From CAXQUZ01 sp942491145 (GTDB lineage Bacteria; Myxococcota_A; UBA796; UBA2385): a DNA stretch of 64,000 nucleotides. A model generated the notes under the pieces. That model had not been told where the DNA came from, made no database searches, and saw only the letters and a list, made by a program, of their open reading frames with translations. Of the stretch, positions 1 to 8,583 are shown in pieces. Where the stretch lies: contig CALOBC010000040.1 in NCBI GenBank assembly GCA_942491145.1, positions 248,001 through 312,000 on the forward strand, given 5' to 3'. The translations under genes were made by a program, and so were the position numbers. How positions within the stretch are numbered: position 1 is the stretch's first letter; the number at the start of each line of letters is the position of its first letter.

Positions 1-110
1 AACTCTACCGGATCGACCATGTCGATGGCGCGGTCTGTGTGGAGGTGCCCGGGAGCACCACAGAACCCGAAGCCTGGCTGGCCAGCTTGGGCCGGGTGAA
101 CGGATGCTGA
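1..110 (+). CDS. C-terminal end of an unidentified protein (partial)
   Basis: Frame 3 is open from the left edge to a TGA at 108-110 and reads like a normal protein end (...WLASLGRVNGC). Its stop overlaps an ATG at 104 that begins the lipoprotein signal sequence of the next gene, the close coupling seen throughout this window. Only about 35 residues are visible, with no recognisable domain, so no function can be given. The other two forward frames are less protein-like here (frame 1 stops at 97-99). Confidence 0.45.
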   Translation, partial: LYRIDHVDGAVCVEVPGSTTEPEAWLASLGRVNGC

Positions 111-205
111 TGGTGCTGATCTTGGCCTGTGCCGCTCCGGTGGGGCAGGGCAAGCAAGCGGCAACCGCGGACGGTGGGGGAAGACTCCGGCGGGGTGGTG
201 CATGA
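104..205 (+). other. Frameshifted N-terminus of the FG-GAP lipoprotein
   Basis: An ATG at 104 (second ATG at 110) opens a short frame reading MLMVLILACAAPVGQGK, which looks like a short lipoprotein signal with Cys at residue 9. This frame ends at a TGA near 203, whereas the FG-GAP protein is in the +1-related frame starting no earlier than 120. The two join smoothly if one G is removed from the G5 run at 176-180, giving ...ATADGGEDSGG..., a typical Asp/Gly linker. Either the run was miscounted in sequencing or assembly, or the gene carries a genuine slip-prone tract. Confidence 0.55.
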
Positions 206-1616
206 CTCCGGGGCGCCCATGGAGACGTGGTTCGTCGACGAAGATGGCGATGGGCACGGCAATGGTGCGGTGTCCATCGAAGCCGCGGCCCCCTCGCCTG
301 CGGGGCATGTGGCCCTCGGCGACGACTGTGATGACACCGACCCCCACACCAGCCCCAGCGCGCCCGAGATCTGTGGCAATGGGCACGACGACAATTGCGA
401 TGGGGGGCCCGGGGACTGCCCGCCGGGTGGCCGGGTGGCGGTGGATGCGGCGCTGCGCTTGCGGGGTGGCGAGCCCGGCGCCGGTCTGGGCGCGGCGCTC
501 GCGTGGCTGCCGTCCCCCCACGCCCGCTTGCTGGTGGGCGCACCCGGGGCGGGGCGAACCGGCGAAGGCGCGGTGTTGATGGTGGATCTGGAAGCGGGTT
601 CCGCCACGGTGTCCACCGACACCCACGCCGCGGTGGTCGGCCCCTTGGACCAGGGCGGGCTGGGGACCACGCTTCAGGCACTCGGGGATGGCTTCGCTGC
701 GGGCGCGCCGGACTCCCTCGGAAACGCTGGCGCAGTGCTGATCTTCGATGCCGAGGGTGGGGAGCTGGCCCGGGTGGAGGGGCGGCGGGCAGGGGACCGA
801 CTCGGCACCGCGCTGTCGCTGGGCGACGGGGCACTGTTGCTGGGGGTGCCCGACGACGTCAGCAGCGGTCGCCGGGGGGCCGTGGAGCGCGTGTCCCTCG
901 ACACCACCGGCCCGCTGTCGGCCGGGTCCAGCCTGCGCATCGAAGGCACGTCACCGGGCAGTGGGTTCGGGGGGGCCCTCAGCTGGGGAGACCTGGATGG
1001 GGACGGGCTCGGGGACTTGGTGGTCGGCGCGGCGTCTGCGGACGAGGGCCGGGTGCTCATCTTTGCGGGACCGGTCATGGATGGCGTCGAGAGTGACGCA
1101 GACATCACTATTTTTGGCGGTTCCAGCAACGGCGCACTGGGCACGGGGGTCTGCGTCGGGGGCGACATTGACGGCAACGGCACCCCCGATCTACTGGTCT
1201 CCGCTCCGGCCGGCGGGGTGCTGGTGCGGGTCGACGGTGGCGCGGCAATGGCCACCCCCGGGGTGCGCCCGGTGCTCGAGCTCGCCGACGGCCGAGTGGT
1301 CGACATCCGGTCCAGTGTCGGCCATGTCGCACCGGCGGGTGACCTCGATGGGGACGGCTTGCACGATGTGATCGCCGCGGGGCCCCACGGCTTCTGGGGG
1401 CCCCTCGTGGGCGTCCACTCCGTCGATGATGCGCCCCTTCAGCTGCTGTCTGTCGAAGCGGAGGGGGGCATCAGTCCACCGGGATGGATCGGGCTGGGCC
1501 TGCCGGCAGAGGAGGGGGGCAGCCCCTTCGGGCGACTGGCCTTTGGGGGACCGACCCTGGAGGTCAGCGGCACCGCAGCGGGCGAGGTCCAGGTCTTCTC
1601 GGCATCGGGCCTCTGA
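129..1616 (+). CDS. FG-GAP repeat / MopE-like surface lipoprotein (N-terminus frameshifted)
   Basis: Probable exported beta-propeller-type protein of unknown ligand. Near residues 35-100 there is a MopE-like segment (VDEDGDGHG, DDCDDTDP, EICGNGHDDNCDG) in which clustered Asp residues probably bind calcium. After it come several FG-GAP/integrin-alpha-type repeats marked by GDLDGDGLGDLVVGA, GDIDGNGTPDLLVSAP and GDLDGDGLHDVIAAGP. The frame has only a GTG at 129, no signal peptide and no good ribosome site; the true start is more likely ATG 104 in another frame (see the separate entry). Such proteins are common surface lipoproteins in Myxococcota and relatives. The family assignment is firm, the role is unknown. 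Confidence 0.8.
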   Translation: MPLRWGRASKRQPRTVGEDSGGVVHDSGAPMETWFVDEDGDGHGNGAVSIEAAAPSPAGHVALGDDCDDTDPHTSPSAPEICGNGHDDNCDGGPGDCPPGGRVAVDAALRLRGGEPGAGLGAALAWLPSPHARLLVGAPGAGRTGEGAVLMVDLEAGSATVSTDTHAAVVGPLDQGGLGTTLQALGDGFAAGAPDSLGNAGAVLIFDAEGGELARVEGRRAGDRLGTALSLGDGALLLGVPDDVSSGRRGAVERVSLDTTGPLSAGSSLRIEGTSPGSGFGGALSWGDLDGDGLGDLVVGAASADEGRVLIFAGPVMDGVESDADITIFGGSSNGALGTGVCVGGDIDGNGTPDLLVSAPAGGVLVRVDGGAAMATPGVRPVLELADGRVVDIRSSVGHVAPAGDLDGDGLHDVIAAGPHGFWGPLVGVHSVDDAPLQLLSVEAEGGISPPGWIGLGLPAEEGGSPFGRLAFGGPTLEVSGTAAGEVQVFSASGL

Positions 1617-1640
1617 AGGCACCGCGGCCGCGCCTGCACA

Positions 1641-2606
1641 CTATGCGAAGCACTCGCCTTCATCGGTGTTTCGGCGAAGCGCCAGCTCCATGGCTGCCAG
1701 CAAGGCCCCCTGGTCGGTGCGGGTGGTCGCAAAGATGTAGGGCGCCATGTCGACGCCGTGGCGCTCGTCCTCCAGCCGGGTGCGCCGGTCCCCTTCGCCG
1801 TCCCCCGGCCGATGCAGGTAGTCGGGATGGCCGACGTACAGCTCGTCCGCGAGCACATCGTCGAAGTAGAACTGGGTCGTCAGGGTGAAGCCTTCAGCCT
1901 CGAGAACTCGCAAGTGCACATGGATGGCCCGCCCCGGGTACCAGCCCGGGAACACTGCATCGAACGCGACCTTGCCTTCGGCATCGGTGGTCTGGGTGCC
2001 TCTCTGGAAGGTGACGTCGGCGGTGATGCCGCCATCAGTGCAGAAGTCGGTGGAGTCCGAGCCCGTCGCGGTGCCGTCGTTGGTGGTTGGGCCCGAGTAG
2101 CGGCCGTCCCGGTCGGTCATCCAGATCTCCACCTCGGCATCCACCACCGGGGTGCAGTCGTCGGCCCGCACCAAGCGGAATGCCATGCGGGTGGGCAGGC
2201 CCAAGATGCCCTCTGACACGTCTCTTCGGACCAGGTTTACCTCGGCGTGGCAAGGTCCGAGCGCGGCGGCACAGGTGAGCGCACAAGTCGCGGGCGCCCC
2301 ACTGGCGAAGGGGTCCGGGTAGTGGTCGGGATCGACGGATGCCGTGCCCCCGCTCGCCCACTCTGAAGAGCCCCCGCCGTCGCCGCCATCGGCGCCATCA
2401 CCCCCGTCTGCGCCGTCACTTCCGTCGCCGCCGTCCGCACCGTCTGCGCCGTCGCTCCCATCGGCACCGTCGCCGCCTGATCCCGCTCCGGTCCCGGAGT
2501 CTTTGACGGCCGTGCCCCCCTTCGCACACCCGGGCACGAGGATCAGGGCCGCCGTGCCGATGAGCATGCGGCGGCGGTCGAGGGCATCCAAAAAATCAGG
2601 GGGCAT
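1641..2606 (-). CDS. Intradiol ring-cleavage dioxygenase-like lipoprotein
   Basis: The start is the ATG at 2606, which overlaps the end of the AlaX gene by 11 bases and gives a twin-Arg-like DRRRMLIG stretch followed by a lipobox (LVPGC). A long Asp/Gly/Ser/Ala linker (repeats of DGADGGDG) leads into a C-terminal domain with the protocatechuate/catechol 1,2-dioxygenase fold: GWYPGRAIHVHL carries the Tyr and the His-x-His expected of the non-haem iron site, and an earlier 'EVEIWMTDRDGRYS' matches the family's DxW region. Related 'dioxygenase' lipoproteins without known substrate occur in many myxobacteria, so catalysis on aromatic substrates is inferred only. Probably translated together with the upstream AlaX gene. 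Confidence 0.8.
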   Translation of the reverse strand: MPPDFLDALDRRRMLIGTAALILVPGCAKGGTAVKDSGTGAGSGGDGADGSDGADGADGGDGSDGADGGDGADGGDGGGSSEWASGGTASVDPDHYPDPFASGAPATCALTCAAALGPCHAEVNLVRRDVSEGILGLPTRMAFRLVRADDCTPVVDAEVEIWMTDRDGRYSGPTTNDGTATGSDSTDFCTDGGITADVTFQRGTQTTDAEGKVAFDAVFPGWYPGRAIHVHLRVLEAEGFTLTTQFYFDDVLADELYVGHPDYLHRPGDGEGDRRTRLEDERHGVDMAPYIFATTRTDQGALLAAMELALRRNTDEGECFA

Positions 2607-3771
2607 CAAAGGTCTCCAGGAGGTTGCGGGCTGTCGCCAGCCGGTCGGGGCTGATGTGGTCGCTGCGGCCTTGGTGGGTGGTGCCTCGGCCGCCGCCTCT
2701 GCCACCCAGCAGGTCCGCGATGGCGGGACCACAGGCCAGGACAACAGCCTCGGGGGCGTGGAGCAGGAACACCCTGTCACCGGTCAGCAGCACCCGCCGG
2801 TCCGGGCGCTCGGCCCGAACGTGCTGTGCGATGCCCCGGAGCATCCCGAGATCGGCGGTGGGCCGGCTCCACACCACGGTCTGCCCCGGCGTCTGGGCGA
2901 GCACGCGCCCCAGCGCATCCGTGAGCTCCGTCTCCACGGCCCGCAGCGCCTTGGCGGCCGCCTTGGTCTCATCGATCAGCGCCTTCACGCGGTCCCCTTG
3001 GGCCTCGGGGGCGCAGCGCAGCAGGGCCGTCAGGGTGTGGCTTCGGGCGGTCTGGTCTTGGAGCAGGGCCAGCGCCCTGCTGCCCACCACAAAGCTCAGG
3101 CGGGCGCCACCCCGGACCTTCTCCACCTTGGTGATGTGCAGCAACTGCAGCTCACCGGTGCGCCCCACATGGGTGCCCCCACAGGTGTTGTGGTCCAGGC
3201 CCGCGATGGTGACCACCCGGATGGGCCCCGTCAGTCCCTCGGGCAGGCCCCGGCTGCGAATGCCCTGTTCATCGAGTTCTTCGGCCGTGTGTTGCGCCAC
3301 GGAGACGGGCCGGTCAGCGAGGATCTCGGCTTGAACCTGGGCCTCGATGGCCGCACGCTCGGCGTCGCGGATGGGGCCATCCAGATCGATGGTGCAGCTC
3401 TCGGCCCCCAGGTGGAAGCCCACCGTGGCCCGACCCCAGCCCTGGTCGATGACGGCCGTGAGCAGGTGCTGGCCCGTGTGTTGCTGCATGTGGTCCCAGC
3501 GCCGGTCCCAGTCGACCACGGCATCCACGGTGCTCCCGACGGCCAGCGCGCGGGCGAGGCGGTGGCGGGGGCGTCCGTCGGTGCCCTTCTGCACGTCCAG
3601 CACAGGCTCTCCGTCGAGGGTTCCCCGGTCCGCGGGCTGGCCACCCCCCTCGGCATAGAGCACGGTGTCATCGAGAATGACGTCAAATAGACCATCTTCG
3701 ATGGGTTCGCACACTTCGACAGTGCAGGTGCGGCGCCGTTGGCGGGCGTCGAGCTGACAAGCGCTGAGCAC
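2596..3771 (-). CDS. Alanyl-tRNA editing hydrolase, AlaX-L type with DHHA1 domain
   Basis: Trans-editing enzyme that hydrolyses Ser or Gly mischarged on tRNA-Ala. The editing domain shows the zinc-ligand motifs HTGQH (about residue 100) and CGGTH (about residue 200), plus the conserved GGGQPADRG turn. After a helical stretch, the C-terminal quarter (QTVVWSRP... to HQGRSDHIS) is DHHA1-like with a Gly-rich GGRGGGRG loop, which makes this the long AlaX-L form rather than a stand-alone editing domain. The chosen GTG at 3771 has GGAG five bases upstream; a GTG at 3798 would add nine residues but has no ribosome site. It is followed, with overlap, by the dioxygenase-like gene. Confidence 0.85.
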   Translation of the reverse strand: MLSACQLDARQRRRTCTVEVCEPIEDGLFDVILDDTVLYAEGGGQPADRGTLDGEPVLDVQKGTDGRPRHRLARALAVGSTVDAVVDWDRRWDHMQQHTGQHLLTAVIDQGWGRATVGFHLGAESCTIDLDGPIRDAERAAIEAQVQAEILADRPVSVAQHTAEELDEQGIRSRGLPEGLTGPIRVVTIAGLDHNTCGGTHVGRTGELQLLHITKVEKVRGGARLSFVVGSRALALLQDQTARSHTLTALLRCAPEAQGDRVKALIDETKAAAKALRAVETELTDALGRVLAQTPGQTVVWSRPTADLGMLRGIAQHVRAERPDRRVLLTGDRVFLLHAPEAVVLACGPAIADLLGGRGGGRGTTHQGRSDHISPDRLATARNLLETFDAP

Positions 3772-3816
3772 TGGAACTCCAAGATGTGTTGAGGTCACTT
3801 GAGGGGTTGGGGCGGC

Positions 3817-5685
3817 TCACACCGGCAGGATGGCGTCCTCACCGAGCTTTCGGGCGGCGCGCCACATCCACCTGGGGGCATCTTCGGCGATGAAGTGCCA
3901 CCGGCCGGGCAGTTCAAACCACCCCACCACGGCCGAGAATGCCTCACTGCGGTCGTGGGCGTCCGCGGCGGACATCCGGAGGAAGAGCACCCGCAGGGGC
4001 TCCCCGGTGTCGTCAATGGACCCGGCCTTGTCGGCGACGATGGCCTGGAGCACCCCCACCGAGCTGCGCAGGGTCTCGATCAGCGCCCGCATCTCATCCT
4101 CGGACAGGGTGGCCGGCAGCAGCGTGTCGCCCTTCTCGAAGCCTGCGCGGGACGCGGTCTGGCGGTGCTCGGCATTCAGTACGTCGAGCTGGGCCCGTGC
4201 CCGCTGCAGCCAGTCTTCGGCCTCGGTCGCCCGGTCATGGCTGCGCAGCCAAGGAATGGTGACCTGCGCGGCCTCGACCAAGGCCTTGGGGTCTTCGGCG
4301 CACACCCCCTCCAGCAACGCCAAGCCGGCTTCGTCATCGCGGACATCTAGCTCAAGCCGCCCCAAGTGAAAGCGGGCCAGCCGCAGCCCGGGGTTGACGC
4401 TCAGCGCCACACGCCAAGCATCGAGGGCGGGGTCAGGTCCCCGGATCTGCTCGATCAGCCCGGCCCGCTCAACCACGGCTTGGGGATCGAGGCGGCCCCC
4501 GGCGATCTGGCCGTCGAGGGCATCCAAGCGTGCGGCACTCTCGTGCAAGTCTTGTCGGAGCTGGATCCACTCCTGCCGCAGCGTGCGGGCCAGAGCGGCG
4601 CCAAGCTCTGCCTCGATGACCGGCGCGAGATCTCCGAGAAAGGCCTCGGCTGCGTCATTGTCCGGGGGGTTGAGCGGGCGGGGTGTGACCCCGAGGGCCG
4701 CCAGACGCTCGGCGAGTCCAGGGTGGGTGTCGGTCATGTTGGTGGGCTGAAGCATCGACTTCATCAGGTCTCTGCTGGCCGCCGTGCCGGTGGTCGACTG
4801 CCGCAGCGCGTGGCCGAGCCGCGCGGGGATGGACGCATCGGGCCGCTGCAGGTCCAGCGCTCGCCGCCGCTCGAGGGTCCAGAACCGGGCCGACGCCCGT
4901 GCGGCCACCTGGGTGCGCACCAGGGCATCGGCGATGGCCTGTTCGCCAAAGAGGCGGGCTGAAGCGGCGTCGGCCTCGTCTTCATTGCGGCGGCTGCCCA
5001 CGAAGGTCCAGGCGGAGAACCGGGGCAGGTACCACTGGAGAAACCGCCGGGCGGCCCATCCTCGACCGGAGCTGGGCATTGTGTGGGCGACGTGGATCCA
5101 GGCCCGGCGCAGCTGGTACAGCCGGCCTTCGGTGGCGGCGTGAGAGCGGCTGAGGTGGCCGAACTCGTGGGCCAACACGGCGCGCAGCTCCTCGGGTTCC
5201 AGCGTGCGCATCAGCGGCAGGCCCAGCATCAGGTGGCGGCGGTACCAGGGCACGATGCCGATGACGGGGGCCTCCACGACGCTCGCGTTCACATCGGCGG
5301 TCACCAGCACACTGTCGGGGGCGGGCGCATCGAGGGCGATGCGGATCTCGTCGATCGCCTGAAACAGCGCCGGCGCCTCGCTTCGGGTGATGGTGCGGCC
5401 GTTGGGTCGGGGCGCGCGGGAGAGCACGAGCGGTGCCAAGGCCCACAGCGTGAGCACCACCGGTGCGAGCAGGTAGATGCCGCCGGCCATCGTGCGGAGC
5501 TGGTCGCCAAATGCGAGCAGCAACACCCCGAGAATGCCGGCAACAAGCACCAAGAGGAGCAGTCCCACGAACGCTGCATAGCCGAGGCCCACCCACGCCA
5601 TCAGCCCCGCCCGGTACAGGCGCGGGCTCTGTCGGGAGAGCGCTTCCACGGTGCGCACACGGGTCTCGAACTCGGCTTCGGTCAT
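3817..5685 (-). CDS. M48-family membrane metalloprotease
   Basis: Zinc peptidase of the M48 (HtpX/Ste24-like) family, anchored in the inner membrane. Two hydrophobic blocks (about residues 30-60 and 68-90) precede the catalytic site HEFGH (H173, E174, H177); the third ligand lies in SRRNEDEAD (E235), the family's SRxxExxAD pattern. The remaining 380 residues are helical and TPR-like (for example LGRLELDVRDDEAGLALLEG), longer than HtpX and probably a substrate or partner domain. It stands alone between the AlaX gene downstream and a divergent coiled-coil lipoprotein. The likely role is quality control of membrane or envelope proteins, by analogy. Confidence 0.85.
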   Translation of the reverse strand: MTEAEFETRVRTVEALSRQSPRLYRAGLMAWVGLGYAAFVGLLLLVLVAGILGVLLLAFGDQLRTMAGGIYLLAPVVLTLWALAPLVLSRAPRPNGRTITRSEAPALFQAIDEIRIALDAPAPDSVLVTADVNASVVEAPVIGIVPWYRRHLMLGLPLMRTLEPEELRAVLAHEFGHLSRSHAATEGRLYQLRRAWIHVAHTMPSSGRGWAARRFLQWYLPRFSAWTFVGSRRNEDEADAASARLFGEQAIADALVRTQVAARASARFWTLERRRALDLQRPDASIPARLGHALRQSTTGTAASRDLMKSMLQPTNMTDTHPGLAERLAALGVTPRPLNPPDNDAAEAFLGDLAPVIEAELGAALARTLRQEWIQLRQDLHESAARLDALDGQIAGGRLDPQAVVERAGLIEQIRGPDPALDAWRVALSVNPGLRLARFHLGRLELDVRDDEAGLALLEGVCAEDPKALVEAAQVTIPWLRSHDRATEAEDWLQRARAQLDVLNAEHRQTASRAGFEKGDTLLPATLSEDEMRALIETLRSSVGVLQAIVADKAGSIDDTGEPLRVLFLRMSAADAHDRSEAFSAVVGWFELPGRWHFIAEDAPRWMWRAARKLGEDAILPV

Positions 5686-5783
5686 CGTTGCTCAGGGCGG
5701 GCGGGGTGCCGGCCCCATCCTATGCCGCCGGGGAGGCCGGATGTCGCGGCAGCGGCTACCGGGGCCAACACGGGGAGGTCACG

Positions 5784-6530
5784 ATGGGTGTGCGCATACA
5801 GTGGGTTGGGTTGGTGGTGGGGCTGTGCGGTGTCGGCTGTCTGGACAGCGAGGTCCAAGAGTGTCCCGCGCCGTCGCCGCCCAGTGCCGCCGAGCTGGCG
5901 AGCTTGTGCGACAGCGGGCCTTCAGAGTCCAAGGCGCTGGCCCTCCAAGACGAAGTGGGCACCCTCCAGGGCGAGCTGGCCCGCAAGGAGCTGGTGCTCA
6001 AGGAGCTGGAAGCTGAGGTGCGCAACGACGAGACGCGGGCGCGGGCCACCAAGGCCCAGCAGGACGAGCTCAAGAAGGACATCGCCAGCCTGCGCGGCAA
6101 GCTCACCCAGACCGAGGCGATGCGGGACGAGGCCCGGGCCGAGCTGGTGAAGACCCTGAAGGTGCTCGACAAGCAGATCGCCGAGACTGCCAAGGTGCAG
6201 GCCGAGGCCGACACCCAGCGGGCCCGAGCGAACAAGGGTGAGTGGTCGGCCTTTGTGGCCCAAGCCAAGGTGGAGGTGTGCGACAAGGGCACCCGCAAGC
6301 GCCATGAGCGGTGCCATGCCACGGTGGAAGGCGCGCTGGGCCCCAAGCTGGGGGAGCGCTTCCAAGCATGTGTGGACTCGGGCCAGGCCCAGCCGGAGCT
6401 GCGGGCGCTCGACAAGGCCGGCACGCTGCCGCAGCACGGCGTGAAGCTCAAGTTGGACGACCGGGCGGTGCGCGGGGACTGGGCGGTGGTCTTCTGTGAT
6501 CCGATGCTGCCCGAGAATACTGATCAATAG
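5784..6530 (+). CDS. Coiled-coil lipoprotein, function unknown
   Basis: The ATG at 5784 follows GGAGG and gives a signal sequence ending in a lipobox (CGVGC). Residues about 45-150 are a long Lys/Glu/Leu-rich coiled coil (LQDEVGTLQGELARKELVLK and following), and the C-terminal 90 residues contain four cysteines in a small folded region (KVEVCDKGTRKRHERCHATV, FQACVDSG, VFCDP). The layout suggests an outer-membrane-anchored rod carrying a disulfide-stabilised cap. It does not match a family I can name. Its stop is 14 bases from the stop of the convergent DUF455-ATP-grasp gene. Confidence 0.75.
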   Translation: MGVRIQWVGLVVGLCGVGCLDSEVQECPAPSPPSAAELASLCDSGPSESKALALQDEVGTLQGELARKELVLKELEAEVRNDETRARATKAQQDELKKDIASLRGKLTQTEAMRDEARAELVKTLKVLDKQIAETAKVQAEADTQRARANKGEWSAFVAQAKVEVCDKGTRKRHERCHATVEGALGPKLGERFQACVDSGQAQPELRALDKAGTLPQHGVKLKLDDRAVRGDWAVVFCDPMLPENTDQ

Positions 6531-6544
6531 GGTATTGTGGGGGG

Positions 6545-8581
6545 CTATTGCTTCGGGCGCAGCACCGTGTCTTCGAGGCCGGCCAGGGCGTCCGCTGTTG
6601 GCGCCACCAACAGCGCGGACCGCATCACGGCCGCGGTGCGGGGATCGGTGGTCCAGAGCACGCCGGACTGCAGCCGTCCATCGGCGCTGCGCTCAGGGGC
6701 CAGCATCGTCGGAGGGGTCGGTCCCCACTGGCTGCGGGGGATCAGGTGCCATGCGCCATGAGCCGTGGGCGCGAGCCGCTTTTCGAGGGCCAAGCCCACC
6801 CGGCCCATCGTCCAGCGGGGGTTGATCTCGCTGGCCGCAAACAAGCGCAGTCCATGGGCGGACCGGTACACAAATGCGTCCACACCGATGGGCCCCCGGT
6901 AGCCTTCCGCCGCGAGGGCGGTCCCCACGTCGGTGATCAAGGCCTGACCTGCGCGGTTGAGCCAGCGGGGGTCGGCACCGTCGCCGGCGAGGAAGCGCCG
7001 CAGCACAGGGTCGGTGGGGCGTGCGGCCCGTCCCAGCCGGGTGCTGCGAAAGACCCCGCGGGCGTCGGCGTGGAAGGTCAAGCGGCCGCGCCAGGCGGTG
7101 GTGCCGTCCTCGTCCACATCGCCGTGGAAGGACAGGTCCATGCACCGATCCAGCCAGGGGCCCACGACCACCGCGCCTTGGGACTGGAGCACTCGCCGCA
7201 GCCAGCCCCGGTGCCGCTCGGGCGGCTCTGAAGCACGCCAACGGATCGACCCTTGGCCGGCGGCGCCGAAGGGGGCCTTGAGCACGGCCGCGTCGACCCC
7301 CCGGCGCCAGATGGCGGCAAGGACCTCGCGTGCGCCCTCCGCGCTGTGGCACACCGCCGGCAGGTCTTCGGGCGGTGCACACCAGGGGTTGTCGAGTGTG
7401 GCGGTGAGGCGGGCCAACAGGGGCGTCTGCCAGTCCTTGCGGTGTACGTGGGGGGCATAGTCGGGGCCGGTCCCGAGGGGCGCCAGCGTGGACCGGGTGC
7501 GGGGGCTCCAACCCCAAGGGCAGAGTTGGTCGATGAGGCGGTCGCTGTCGGGCATCTCGACGGCGAACTCCACCGGGGGAAGCCCGCTCGTGGCCCGGTG
7601 GGCCTTCCAGTCCGTCGCAGGGACCTCGGCCACTTGGATCACGTCGCCCCGGGTGGCGAGGACGGCGGGCAAGGCGGCGAGGTCACGCTGCATGGCCCGC
7701 AGCGGGGCTGGCGGGTGGAAGTCGGGACCCACCGCCAGCGAGGCCTCCACCGAGGGGTCAAAGAGCCACACGTTCGGCGGGCGCCCCTTGGACTGGCCCA
7801 GAAACTCGACTTGGTGGATGAAGTCCGGGGAGAGACCGGCGGCTTGTCGTCCTGCGCGGTCAAAGACCGGTCCCCGTGCACGACCGGCGCCCAGGGGCGG
7901 CGGGGTCAGGTCCACAAACGATGACCACTCCGACTCGCCCTCGCCCAGCCACGCGCGGTGAAAGCGGGCGGCATGGGCCACATGGCCGATCTCGTCGGCG
8001 TGCACTTGGCGGATGACGGCGGCGCTGCGGTGGTCGCCGGCGTCCGCAAACCGGTCGGCCCACAGGGTGCACCAGTCGAGGTTGGCTTGTTCGAGCACCA
8101 ACCCAAGCTGGGCCGTGAAGCGCCGGGGGCTGTCTGCGGTGCTGAGTGCCCGCCAAAAGAAGCCATTGAGGGGGTGGTCGCCAAACGTTCCGCCGAGTCG
8201 TTGAATCTGGCCAATGTACATGCGCAGGTGGCGCTGTTCATCGGCCATCACCCGTGCCGTGCCCATTCGCCACGCGGGCGGAGCGTCGGGAAACCGCAGC
8301 AACGCAAGGGCCATGAGCTCCAGCGCCAACAGCTCGTGGTTGGCGAAGGCATGGAGCAAGCGCGCGCGGGTTGCGGGGTCTCGCAGGGCCTCGGGGCCGG
8401 GCAGCGGGGTGGTCTCGGCCGCGTGGTTGAGGGCGAGGGCAGCCGTGCGCGCGGGCGGGTGTGGCGCGGGGAGTGCGTCCCCGACAATGGCGTCACTGAG
8501 GCCATCTTCGGGAAAGAAGAGCTTGTCTTCTTGCAGCCGCTCACCGTTGAGGATGCGGGACGCCCACGTGCGCAGGTCCAC
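6545..8581 (-). CDS. DUF455 ferritin-like domain fused to ATP-grasp domain
   Basis: The N-terminal 250 residues are DUF455, a ferritin-like helical bundle: the diiron-type ligands appear as NHELLALELMA, DEQRH and DEIGH. The C-terminal half (about 330-678) looks like an ATP-grasp ligase: LKAPFGAAGQGS resembles the nucleotide-binding lysine/glycine loop and GPIGVDAFVY...EINPRWTMG matches the metal-binding end of the fold. The start chosen is GTG 8581, two bases after the stop of the SUMF1-type gene; the longer open frame to 8692 would run back through that gene. Stand-alone DUF455 proteins are common, but I do not know a described DUF455-ATP-grasp fusion. The substrate cannot be inferred; peptide or amino-acid ligation is possible. 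Confidence 0.75.
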   Translation of the reverse strand: MDLRTWASRILNGERLQEDKLFFPEDGLSDAIVGDALPAPHPPARTAALALNHAAETTPLPGPEALRDPATRARLLHAFANHELLALELMALALLRFPDAPPAWRMGTARVMADEQRHLRMYIGQIQRLGGTFGDHPLNGFFWRALSTADSPRRFTAQLGLVLEQANLDWCTLWADRFADAGDHRSAAVIRQVHADEIGHVAHAARFHRAWLGEGESEWSSFVDLTPPPLGAGRARGPVFDRAGRQAAGLSPDFIHQVEFLGQSKGRPPNVWLFDPSVEASLAVGPDFHPPAPLRAMQRDLAALPAVLATRGDVIQVAEVPATDWKAHRATSGLPPVEFAVEMPDSDRLIDQLCPWGWSPRTRSTLAPLGTGPDYAPHVHRKDWQTPLLARLTATLDNPWCAPPEDLPAVCHSAEGAREVLAAIWRRGVDAAVLKAPFGAAGQGSIRWRASEPPERHRGWLRRVLQSQGAVVVGPWLDRCMDLSFHGDVDEDGTTAWRGRLTFHADARGVFRSTRLGRAARPTDPVLRRFLAGDGADPRWLNRAGQALITDVGTALAAEGYRGPIGVDAFVYRSAHGLRLFAASEINPRWTMGRVGLALEKRLAPTAHGAWHLIPRSQWGPTPPTMLAPERSADGRLQSGVLWTTDPRTAAVMRSALLVAPTADALAGLEDTVLRPKQ

Positions 8582-8583
8582 GG

